This document shows, in pieces, positions 47,216 to 56,842 of a stretch of 64,000 nucleotides of DNA (the first letter of the stretch is position 1; every line of letters begins with the position of its first letter). Source of the stretch: Chenopodium formosanum (lineage: Eukaryota; Streptophyta; Magnoliopsida; Caryophyllales; Amaranthaceae); NCBI GenBank assembly GCA_024500155.1, contig CM044879.1, forward strand, positions 7,827,501 to 7,891,500, in the 5' to 3' direction. The notes under the pieces were generated by a model. It did no database searches. It was not told where the DNA came from and saw only the letters and a program-made list of their open reading frames with translations. Made by a program: the position numbers and the translations under genes.

Positions 47216-48307
47216 ATGTCGAATCTTGCCAAGCTTGAATTTGTGGCCCTTGATATTACCGGAAAGAATTATTTATCATGGGTGTTAGATGCTGAAATAC
47301 ACCTAGATGCTAAAGGGCTTGGTGAAACAATCAAAGAGGCTAATAAGGCAACAGCTCAAGATAAGGCTAAAGCCATGATTTTCCTTCGCCATCACCTCCA
47401 TGAAGGGCTCAAAAATGAATATTTACCTGTGAAAGATCCACAAATCCTTTGGAGTAATCTAAAGGAAAGGTATGACCACCAAAAAACAGTGATACTCCCT
47501 AGAGCTCGTTATGAATGGTTGAATTTGAGATTACAAGATTTTAAATCTGTTAGTGAATATAACTCAGCTATGTTTAAAATAACTTCTCAATTGAAATTAT
47601 GTGGAGAAAATATTACTGATGTAGAAATGCTTGAAAAGACATACTCCACTTTCCATGCTAATAATATTGTCCTGCAGACACAATATAGAGAAAAAGGTTT
47701 TAAAAAATATTCTAAATTAATATCTTGTCTTCTTGTGGCTGAGCAAAATAACGAGCTTTTAATGAAAAATCATGAATCACGTCCTACTGGCTCTACTACA
47801 TTCCCTGAAGCGAATGTGACAACCCATAACGGAAAAGAAACTAAAAACAGAGACCATTCCAGTAGTAGTGGTCGAGGTAGAGGTCGTGGTCGCGGTCGTG
47901 GCCAATGGCGTGGTCGCGGTCGTGGGCGTGGTTTTAGTGGATATGGTAGAGGCCGTGGAGGTCATTACACAAATTATCATTCCCACCAGAAGTGGGAACG
48001 TAGGGATGATAAAGAGAAAAATGAGACCAATATATGTTACCGTTGTAGAGGAAAAGGCCATTGGTCTCGGGTTTGTAGAACTCCAAAGCATCTTATTGAA
48101 CTTTATCAAGAATCATTGAAGAAAGGAAAGAAAGTTGAGGCAAACCTTGTTCTTGAAGATGGTGAAGGTGATTTTGATTTTGGCAATGCAAATCATTTCG
48201 ATGTTGCTAATTTCCTTACTTCCCCGGAAGGGAATAATTTTGATTTCGGCAGTACAACTCATTTAGAAGTTGGTGATTTCTTCAATGCCCCGGAAGGGAA
48301 TAATTAA
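47216..48307 (+). CDS. Copia gag protein
   Basis: A 363-residue intact frame. The N-terminus (MSNLAKLEFVALDITGKNYL, WVLDAEIHLDAKG) and the helical region with WSNLKERYDHQ are typical copia capsid sequence. An RG-rich stretch (~216-250) precedes the CCHC zinc knuckle CYRCRGKGHWSRVC (~283-296), which packages RNA. Two near-duplicate C-terminal units each end with the motif PEGNN, about 69 bases apart. Gag assembles the virus-like particle in the cytoplasm. The stop is followed by 188 untranslatable bases before pol. Confidence 0.9.
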   Translation: MSNLAKLEFVALDITGKNYLSWVLDAEIHLDAKGLGETIKEANKATAQDKAKAMIFLRHHLHEGLKNEYLPVKDPQILWSNLKERYDHQKTVILPRARYEWLNLRLQDFKSVSEYNSAMFKITSQLKLCGENITDVEMLEKTYSTFHANNIVLQTQYREKGFKKYSKLISCLLVAEQNNELLMKNHESRPTGSTTFPEANVTTHNGKETKNRDHSSSSGRGRGRGRGRGQWRGRGRGRGFSGYGRGRGGHYTNYHSHQKWERRDDKEKNETNICYRCRGKGHWSRVCRTPKHLIELYQESLKKGKKVEANLVLEDGEGDFDFGNANHFDVANFLTSPEGNNFDFGSTTHLEVGDFFNAPEGNN

Positions 48308-48495
48308 ATTTATATTATTTTATGTCAACTTTAAGTATTAGACTTTTTCTAGTTATTTACTTATGTTATTTTCTATGGTTGTAATAAGGACTTTATATGC
48401 TTTATGAATTTATGAAATATTTGGGTGTTTTTATTGAATTATTTATTTTATCATCTTTATTTTTATGCTTAATATTTTGACATATATTTTATTTC

Positions 48496-51400
48496 ATGAA
48501 AAACATGGATATTACTCAAGTTCAGTTTGCTATGAATGGTGAAGAATTATGCCTTGCTGACAGTGCAACTACTCATACAATACTTAGAAATAAAAAATAC
48601 TTCTCTACATTAATGATGAAAAGGATTAATGTGAGTACCATATCGGGTAGTACAAATATTATTGAGGGCTCCGGAAGAGCCACTATAAAATTGCCTTGGG
48701 GAACTGAAATTAAAATAATTGATGCTTTATACTCCCCATTGTCTCAAAGAAATTTATTAAGTTTTAAGGATATTCGCAACAATGGCTATCATATTGAGAC
48801 AATCAATGAAGAAAATAGCGAATTCCTTCAAATCACAAAAATAACTCAAGGCACAAAACATGTTTTGGAGAAACTCCCTACATTCTCTAGTGGTTTGTAC
48901 TACACAAAAATCAATACTATTGAAACTCATGCTATAGTAAACCAGAAGTTTACTGATAATTTTGTTGTTTGGCATGACCGGTTAGGCCATCCCGGTTCAA
49001 TAATGATGCGAAAAATAATTACGAATTCATGTGGACATTCTTTGAAGAGCCAGCAGATTCTTCATAATAATTTTTCATGTGCTGCTTGTTCAGTAGGCAA
49101 GTTAATAATTCGCCCATCACCAGCTAAAATTAATTTTGAATCAATTAGTTTTCTAGAACGTATACAAGGAGATATTTGTGGGCCCATACATCCCCCATGT
49201 GGACCATTTAGATATTTTATGGTTTTAATTGATGCATCAACTAGATGGTCACATGTGTCCTTGTTATCAACTCGTAACCTGGCGTTTGCGAGATTACTTG
49301 CCCAATTGATTAAGTTACGGGCACATTTTCTAGATACTCCTATTAAGACTATTCGGCTTGATAATGCTGGTGAATTTACATCTCAAGCTTTCAATGATTA
49401 TTGCATGTCCATTGGGATAAATGTTGAACATCCTGTAGCACATGTTCATACACAAAATGGTCTGGCTGAGTCATTAATTAAACGTCTTCAGTTAATTGCT
49501 AGACCATTGCTTATGAAATCCAATCTCCCAATTTCTGCTTGGGGACATGCAATATTACATGCAGCAGCACTAATTCGCATTAGGCCAACAAGTTATCATA
49601 AGTTCTCCCCATTACAATTGGTTTATGGTCAGGAACCAAATATTTCCCATCTAAGAATTTTTGGATGTGCGGTTTATGTTCCAATAGCTCCACCACAACG
49701 CTCTAAGATGGGTCCTAAAAGGAGGTTGGGAATATATGTTGGGTTTGAATCCCCGTCAATAATTAAATATCTTGAGCCTACAACAGGGGATTTATTTATG
49801 GCTCGTTTTGCAGATTGTCATTTTAACGAGTCACTTTTCCCAACATTAGGGGGAGAAAAAAGAGAGCTGGAAAAGGAAATTAAATGGAATGAATTATCAT
49901 TATCCCATCTTGATCCTCGAACTAAACAATGTGAACTGGAAGTTCAAAAGATAATTCATTTACAAAGTTTAGCGAATCAATTGCCAGACTCGTTTGCTGA
50001 CCCAAAAAGAGTGACCAAGTCACATATTCCAGCTGTAAATGCTCCATTTTAAATAGATGTCCCGGAAGGACAAAATAAATTTGCTAATGAGTCTAAACCA
50101 CGTCAGAAACGTGGAAGACCAATAGGTTCCAAAGATAAGAATCCTCGGAAAAGAAAAGGAGCATTGATTGATGATGGTCAAATTGAAGAAACAATTTCCG
50201 AAGGATCTCCAGAAGAGAATTTAGACATGATACAGGAAGAAATTCAGGTATTTGATAATGAAGAAATTTCAACAAACTATATCATGTCTGGAATTACATG
50301 GAACCGAAATCAAATCGACGTCGATGATGTTTTTGCATGCAATGTAGCATTAGATGTCATGGATAATAATGAGGATCATGAACCAAAATCCATTGAAGAA
50401 TGTAGACAAAGAAATGATTGGCCAAAATGGAAAGAAGCAATTGAAGCAGAATTAAAATCTCTTGAAAAAAGAGAAGTATTCGGACCTGTAGTCCGTACAC
50501 CTGAAGGTGTAAAGCCAGTGGGATATAAATGGGTCTTTGTGCGAAAGAGAAATGAAAAGGGTGAAGTTGTAAGATATAAGGCACGCTTAGTTGCACAAGG
50601 ATTCTCACAAAGACCTGGTATTGATTATGAGGAGACATATTCTCCTGTGGTGGATGCAACTACTTTTAGATTTTTTATTAGTCTGGCAATAAGAGAAGGA
50701 CTTGACTTACGTTTGATGGATGTAGTCACAGCTTATTTATATGGCCCACTGGATAATGACATTTACATGAAGCTCCCAGAAGGATTCAAACTGCCAGAAG
50801 CAGCAAAATTTAGTTCTCGAGAACATGTCTGTATTAAATTGAACAAATCTCTTTATGGATTGAAACAATCTGGGCGTATGTGGTATAACCGTCTAAGTGA
50901 GTATTTGTTAAAAGAAGGTTATAAGAATGATCCTATCAGCCCATGTATTTTTATAAAGAAATTTGGATCGGGATTTGTTATAATTGCGGTGTATGTTGAT
51001 GATTTGAATATCATTGGGGAACTCCTGAAGAGATTTCAGTGACTGCCAATTATTTAAAGAAAGAGTTCGAAATGAAAGATCTTGGAAAGACAAAATTCTG
51101 CTTGGGGTTACAAATAGAGCATCTAGAGAATGGAATCCTTGTGCATCAATCAACATACATAGAAAAGGTTCTTAAAAGATTCTCTATGGATACAGCACAT
51201 CCATTGAGTAGCCCTATGGTTGTAAGATCACTTGAAGTAGATAAAAGATCCATTCCGACCTCGGGAAAATGATGAAGAGATTCTTGGTCCTGAAGTACCA
51301 TATCTTAGTGCAATTGGAGCGCTAATGTACCTTGCAAGTCATACACGACCCGACATATCATTTTCAGTTAATTTATTAGCAAGGTTTAGTTCATGTCCAA

Positions 51401-51996
51401 CCCAGAGGCATTGGAATGGAATAAAACATTTACTTCGTTATCTTCAAGGTACGAAGGATATGGGTTTATTTTTCCCAAAGTTGTCCAAAGAAAATTTGAT
51501 TGGTTTTGCAGATGCAGGTTATTTATCTGATCCTCATAATGGTCGATCACAAACTGGATATGTGTTCACATATGGTGGTACTGCCATTTCTTGGCGTTCC
51601 ATGAAACAAACCATTGCAGCTACTTCTTCCAATCATTCTGAGATTTTAGCAATTCACGAGGCTAGTCGTAAATGTGTATGGTTAAGGTCGGTAATTCAAC
51701 ACATAAAAGAAGTTTGTGGTTTATCATCTGGGAAGGAGGCACCGACAACTTTATATGAGGATAATGCAGCTTGTATTGCTCAACTTAAGGAAGGATACAT
51801 CAAAGGCGACAGAACAAAGCACATCTTACCCAAATTTTTCTTCACTCATGATCTTCAGAAGAATGGAGATATAAAAGTATTGCAGATTCGTTCAAGTGAG
51901 AATTTAGCAGACTTATTCACTAAGGCTCTTCCGACAGCAACATTCAAAAAGTTAGTTTATCGTATTGGATTGCGTCGTCTCAGAGATCTTCAGTGA
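48496..51996 (+). pseudogene. Copia pol (protease, integrase, RT, RNase H) with one stop and two frameshifts
   Basis: The first frame (48,496-50,052) has the protease motif LADSATTH, the HHCC motif around WHDRLGHPG and CAACSVGK, and integrase residues D in GDICGP, D in RLDNAGEF and E in QNGLAES. A TAA at 50,050-50,052 interrupts it, but the same frame continues to 51,042 with RT motifs RLVAQGFSQRPGIDYEETY and YVDD. A frameshift near 51,020 and another near 51,255 follow; the last frame (51,325-51,996) is RNase H with ADAGYLSDPHNGRS and YEDNAACI, ending in the usual FTKALP region. The sequence resembles the lineage whose protease reads DSATTH; I do not assign it further. Confidence 0.9.
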
Positions 51997-52144
51997 TATA
52001 ATAATGAGGGGGAGTAATTGCGCGCTGTACTCTTTTTCCCTTATCCATGGTTTTTTCCCACAGGGTTTTTCCTGGAAAGGTTTTTAATGAGGCAGCATAT
52101 ATGTGCATTATTCTATTTTAAGATAATGACCATCCAAGGGGGAG

Positions 52145-52418
52145 TGTTATAAAATATGTTAATAATGGATGGTCATTATAGCTTGTAAATATCACTTTTA
52201 TGACTATCTTAAGTATGGTTGTAATAGCACCCTTGTAATCCTCCTTTGTCATTAGGTCACATTAACCCTCTCATGAATGGACTCTTTATTGTTCATATAG
52301 GTTACAATGTTCTATCATGTATATATATAGGTGACTAATGAAATGGATGAATAGAGACATAACACTATTACCCCTCTACATCTCTCTCTTATTCTCCCTT
52401 TCCCCTTATTTTATAATA
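52145..52418 (+). repeat. 3' LTR of the + strand copia element
   Basis: A 274-bp LTR preceded by the purine tract AAGGGGGAG. It lacks the 148-bp duplication of the 5' LTR. Confidence 0.9.
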
Positions 52419-52612
52419 TTTTTGTGTTTGTAAATTTTTTGTGTTTATAAATTAAAGGAGAGAAAATCTAAGGATAATAAATATAATTCTATTGGGTCCC
52501 ACTAGTTGAGAGAAATTGATTAATATTAAGCTTTCTTAATAAGAAATGGAGCAAATATTTAAAAGCAACCGAAAAAATGTGGAGCAAGATTTATTAAAAA
52601 CAGAGGGAGTAC
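52419..52612. repeat. Duplicated block, copy A (right part)
   Basis: Resumes the block interrupted at 46,148. TTTTTGTGTTT, CTATTGGGT, CACTAGTTGAGAGAAAT and GGAGCAA match 56,286-56,600 in order. It ends in a Stowaway-type terminus ACAGAGGGAGTA. Confidence 0.7.
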
Positions 52613-53311
52613 TTGTATAGTACCCGTTCAATTGCACGGTTTTAGAAGCTTTAAGTATCAAATCTCACCAAATCAACTAAGGTTAGATTAGTGCATAATA
52701 GTGAAATACTTTACATTAATTTGTTTCATTACAATAAATCGTACCCAATTTTATCACAGTATCGCATATCGTAAATATAATTCAATGTTTACAAAAAAAA
52801 AAAAAGATGGATACAAAATTTTTTATGATCTTTATAAATTTTTGAATGATTTTTTTGTCTTCTTAAAATATACTTCTGTAAAGTAAAAAATTTCAATAAT
52901 TAATAATGTGAATTTTATAAAATATTTCTTTAAAGAGTATATTTTATTATATTTAATTAACCAGACCCGTATCTTCTATTTTTCAACCGTATTGCATACT
53001 TGATTCGTGTTCGTACTCGGCCCTATACCCGTAGTAATTCATTTTCCATGGGTACCTCTAATATCATCGTACCCGTACCCGTACCGAACACGCAATACAC
53101 ACCCGTGTCCTTATGGGTACTAAATACATTGATATATAGTTTTATCATATTTCAAAATAATTTTGTTAAAACTTTGCTTTAAATTTGATGAATTTTTGAA
53201 TGATATTTTTGTCTTCTTAAAATGTACATCATATAAAGAAAATTTAATCAAATACTATTGAAGATTTTATAAAATATTTTTTTACAAAATATATAATACC
53301 ATACTTAATTA
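52613..53311. other. AT-rich intergenic DNA, no gene seen
   Basis: Contains short repeats of ACCCGTA (53,000-53,110, recurring at 53,505-53,590 after the MITE copy), possibly one older element split by the MITE. Confidence 0.4.
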
Positions 53312-53500
53312 GGGCCTGTTCACATTTACTGAACTGAACTGATTGGAATTAAACTGATTGGAGCTTAATTGAACTGAATAGAGCTGAGATGAATATTTTA
53401 TGTGAGAAGGAAATTAAGAGCTGAACTGATTGGAGCTTAACTGAACTGATTGAAGCTGTGAATTGAACTGAAATGAAATTAAGCTGAAGTGAATAGACCC
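53312..53500. mobile_element. Tourist-like MITE with TGAAC interior (copy 8)
   Basis: GGGCCTGTTCACATTTACT to GAAGTGAATAGACCC, flanked by TTA (53,309-53,311 and 53,501-53,503). It splits a region rich in CCCGTA motifs. Confidence 0.8.
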
Positions 53501-53705
53501 TTAGTCGTACCCGTATCTTCTAATTTTTAAACCAACCGTATTACGTACCCGTTTTGTGTTCGTACTCGATCCCGTACCCGTTCGAGTGCAACCTAGTATT
53601 TCATTTCTTAATTACATGTGAAATGAAAATACCAATCCAATTCTTGGTAAGGTAAGTATTTTCTCTTTGAAATTTCTTAGATTTAAATGAGATTTAAAAG
53701 TGAGG

Positions 53706-54546
53706 CAAAATTGGCCTCAATAGCACCAACTATAGGTTGGGTGCAAAGAATAGCATAACCTTTACCGGGTGCACTCTACAACACAAAGTATTAATTTCGG
53801 TGCAAAAAATGTCATAAATGTCACCGGATACCGGATATTCTGCCGGAGAAGTATATTTTTATTATTTTAATATTTTAAAACTAAATTTACCCTTTTTATT
53901 TTATTTTACTGCAAAAAATAAATCCACTAAGAGGAGAAAGACATTGGGAGCAAGTGGATTTTCCCTTGCATCCTCCAGGTATAAAGGGGGGTGTTGGTAG
54001 ACCAAGAACAACAAGGAGAAAAGCACCTCATGAAAGAGAAGATAAACCCGGCAAGCTAAGTAAGCATGGCATACAAATGAAATGCAGCTTGTGCAAGTCA
54101 ACCAAACATAACAAGAGAAAATGCCCTATGAATTCAATAGACATTGCATTAAGCTCTAAACAAAATGTAACCACTTGACTTTTTTATTTTTTTAAATTTT
54201 TATTACACCAAATCAATCATCTCTGCAAACATGTACTTATCATTTTCAATGCACAGGTTATTGAAGCAACCAACCCGCAAAAGAAAGCAAAGTCTCAATC
54301 AGCTAGTAACGTTGTGACCAGGAAGTCCAAGCCACCAATCAATACAGAATCTGCTCCAAAGGGTAAAATTTGTTTTAAAATATTAAAATAAAATAAATAT
54401 ACTTTTCCGGCAGAATCTCCGGTCTCCGGTGGCTTTTATGACATTTTTGCACCGAAGTTAATACTTTATGCTGTAGAGTACACCCGGTAAAGGTTGTGCT
54501 ATTCTTTGCACCCAACCTATAGTTGGTGCTATTGAGGCCAATTTTG
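53706..54546. mobile_element. Mutator-like element (MULE) with ~187-bp terminal inverted repeats
   Basis: The first 187 bases (53,706-53,892) and last 186 (54,361-54,546) are inverted copies with few mismatches: CAAAATTGGCCTCAATAGCA, CAACTATAGGTTGGGTGCAA, TTACCGGGTG, TTCGGTGCAAAAA and a T/A-rich inner part. The ~470-bp core carries a transposase C-terminal remnant. Long inverted repeats plus this coding remnant identify a MULE deletion derivative. No clean 9-bp target duplication could be read. Confidence 0.85.
53915..54362 (+). pseudogene. MULE transposase, C-terminal zinc-knuckle exons only
   Basis: The frame from 53,915 reads INPLRGERHWEQ, PPGIKGGVGRPRTTRR, GKLSKHGIQMKC and the CCHC knuckle CSLCKSTKHNKRKC, the typical end of MuDR-type transposases after the SWIM zinc finger. 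A donor at 54,167 and an acceptor at 54,255-54,256 join in frame to a second exon (54,257-54,362: VIEATNPQKKAKSQ). The DDE catalytic domain and SWIM finger are missing, so no transposition activity is possible. Conserved reading frame suggests the deletion is recent. Confidence 0.75.
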
Positions 54547-55335
54547 AACATTAGCTTTTCAGAAAGTGAACATAGGCATAAAAATGTGTGATTTTCGATT
54601 TCTTATGTGTTGACTTTGTTATTAACTTCGATTGATTAGGTTATACTACCTCCGTTAACATTTAGTTGCAACTTTGAGGTATTATTTGAGAGACATAAAA
54701 TATTCCAAAGTTGCAACTAAGTGTTAACGGAGGTAGTATATAATTTTCTTAATTCTAATGATTTGAATTTTATCTGATTTTCTGCATTTATATTTTTTTT
54801 TATCAATGAACATAATCATGCAAAATATGAACATATGCATGGGTTCCCTTAAATGTGAACATTAGCTTTTTCATAAAGTGAATATAGGCATAAAAAATAT
54901 GAACTTTTGCATTTTAGAAAGTGAACATAACATTTTAAAATATGAACGTAAGCATTGGTTTTCTTAAAGTGAATATAAGCATTTAAAAGGTGAGCGGATA
55001 CGTAAAAAAAATATGAACATAAACATTTAAGAATGACAACATATGCATAAACAGATTGAATTAATATTTTATAAACAACACTACATATCTAAATTATGAA
55101 TATTTGAAATTATATATGAACATATAAAATATTATTATGAATATAATGCATTTAATTATGAACATAAAAATTTGAAGAAATAAAAAATAATATGATTATG
55201 AAACATATGCATTATAAGTATTAAATGTTCATTTTTTACAAGTTCATTTTCGGTTATTAAATGTTCATTTTTTTCATATTCATATTTTTTTACTAAATGT
55301 TCATATTTGTTTACTAAATGTTTATTTTGTAGAGC
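54547..55335. repeat. Degenerate GAACAT array, inverted in its second half
   Basis: From 54,547 the + strand repeats TGAACATA(A/T)GCAT-like units at ~27-30 base spacing; from about 55,200 the same motif appears inverted (TAAATGTTCAT, TACTAAATGTTCAT). The array is interrupted by a short hairpin MITE at 54,642-54,740. Confidence 0.55.
54642..54740. mobile_element. 99-bp hairpin MITE
   Basis: TATACTACCTCCGTTAACA at one end and its inverse TGTTAACGGAGGTAGTATA at the other, with TAGTTGCAACTTTG also inverted. Stowaway-like ends with TA; arms occupy most of the element. Confidence 0.75.
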
Positions 55336-55416
55336 GTAGTATTGATTTTTTTTACGTTGTTGCACCTATCTAAGGTGCACCAACACCTTAGACTGGCGCA
55401 GCCAAGACCAATTGCA

Positions 55417-56600
55417 TCTGGCCAAAAAAAGCCCAATATACTAAGCATAACTCTTTCATACCCAAGAACACAATCCATCAATAGCACTAAGCCCAACATA
55501 CAGTATACACTGTCTCTATATTACTAGCTCAGATTACCTATGTGTAATACTAAAATATTTTTGTATTACTCCTCCGTCCTATTATTAATTACCTACATAC
55601 TACCACTTTATATACATTATACTTTGTATAACATAGTAAACTTTCTTAAATAGCCTTAAAATTGGTGTCCACATGTCTTCACCCATGGGTTTTCAATATT
55701 ATCCCCACTAGAAAAAAAAAAATTATTGTACTTTTTATAATTATTCTCAAATCTCGATGTACTTCACATATGCTAGTTATACTTTCTTCATTTACATTTG
55801 TGAAATATGATAAACGAACTCTTAATAATGGGACGGGAGGATTTATAATTAAGTCTTGCATCTAAAAGTGTATATGAGCCGATATGTTCGCGAACTATTC
55901 ACGAACAAGCTCGATGTAAAACTCGTTTCTTAAGTAACAAACAAGCTTGAACAATGATCTTAAGCTTGTCAAATAAATATATTAAGCTTGAACATCGTGT
56001 TTGACTCGATAATGTTCATGAACTAGTCGTTTAAAGTTCATTATAAGCTTGTTCACGTTCGATTATAACTCGGTTAAAGGTCACTCAAGCTTGAAAAATC
56101 TTTAAAACTACATATATTAAAAACTAATTAGTATATTCATAAACTTGTATCTTTTACTTGTACAAATTTGTGAAAATACAAATTAATTCATCCTTAGCAT
56201 ATAAACTCCAATGTTGTCATTTTCTATAGGAAGAATGAAAATTTCTTACATTTAAAATCAACTAAAATTTAAAAGAAATCATTTTTGTGTTTTTAGAATT
56301 AATTTACTCCCTCTATTTTTATATACTTGCTCCATTTCTTCATGCACGGAGTTTTTGAAGAAATTGGCGAAAGTAATAAAATATGAAGGTGGGGTTAGTG
56401 GAAGCTGGAAGGTAAATTGATGAAGAGAGAATTTAAAAATAATAAAATATAACTCTATTGGGTTTCACTAGTTGAGAGAAATGGATTAAATATTATAAAA
56501 ACTTTCTAATAAAAAAACAGAGCAAAATTTTAAAAATGGCCGATAATAAAAAGTGAATCAAGCAAAAACGAAGGGAATATCACACTAACTTTAACTCCGT
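55417..56600. repeat. Duplicated block, copy B (uninterrupted)
   Basis: Counterpart of 45,238-46,148 plus 52,419-52,612. It keeps a complete Stowaway-like MITE (about 55,569-55,842, ends CTCCTCCGTCCTATTATTAA and inverse) and the empty copia target site at 56,282-56,286. A second Stowaway-type unit, starting CTCCCTCTATTTTT, occupies about 56,307-56,578. The block ends just before the promoter of the receptor kinase gene. Confidence 0.8.
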
Positions 56601-56611
56601 ATAATATGAAG

Positions 56612-56620
56612 TATATAAAA
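56612..56620 (+). promoter_or_regulatory. TATA box of the MEE62-like gene
   Basis: TATATAAAA about 220 bp before the start codon, followed by a CA/CT-rich leader. It lies only ~30 bases from a Stowaway-type element end, so the promoter abuts transposon sequence. Confidence 0.55.
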
Positions 56621-56842
56621 GGAATCACCTTGTTCCCACTTCCCTCCCACCAAAACAACAAAAGAAAATTGAACAAAACCACTTTCAACACTTCAAAACA
56701 CAAAAAATTACAAAATCAAACCTAACACACTACTAGCTTTTACTCACTCCAAAACAGACTATTCCATTTAACACACATACATACATTCATTCATTCCCTC
56801 TCATCTATTCTCTTCTTCTCACTTACCCCAAAAAAACCACCA

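Larger units (their letters stand above)
46149..52418 (+). mobile_element. Ty1/copia LTR retrotransposon (degenerate)
   Basis: The 5' LTR (46,149-46,570) and 3' LTR (52,145-52,418) start TGTTATAAAATATG and end TTATAATA. Flanking duplication is TTTTT (46,144-46,148 and 52,419-52,423), weak alone but confirmed by the duplicated block at 56,282-56,286, where one TTTTT joins the same flanks without the element. Gag and pol are separate frames; pol has one stop and two frameshifts. LTRs differ at only a handful of positions outside a duplication in the 5' LTR, so insertion was relatively recent. Confidence 0.95.

Noticed and set aside
47777..48119. Thr-rich and Val-rich frames around the gag RG region
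   Set aside because: Alternative-frame readings of the Arg-Gly codon repeats in copia gag.
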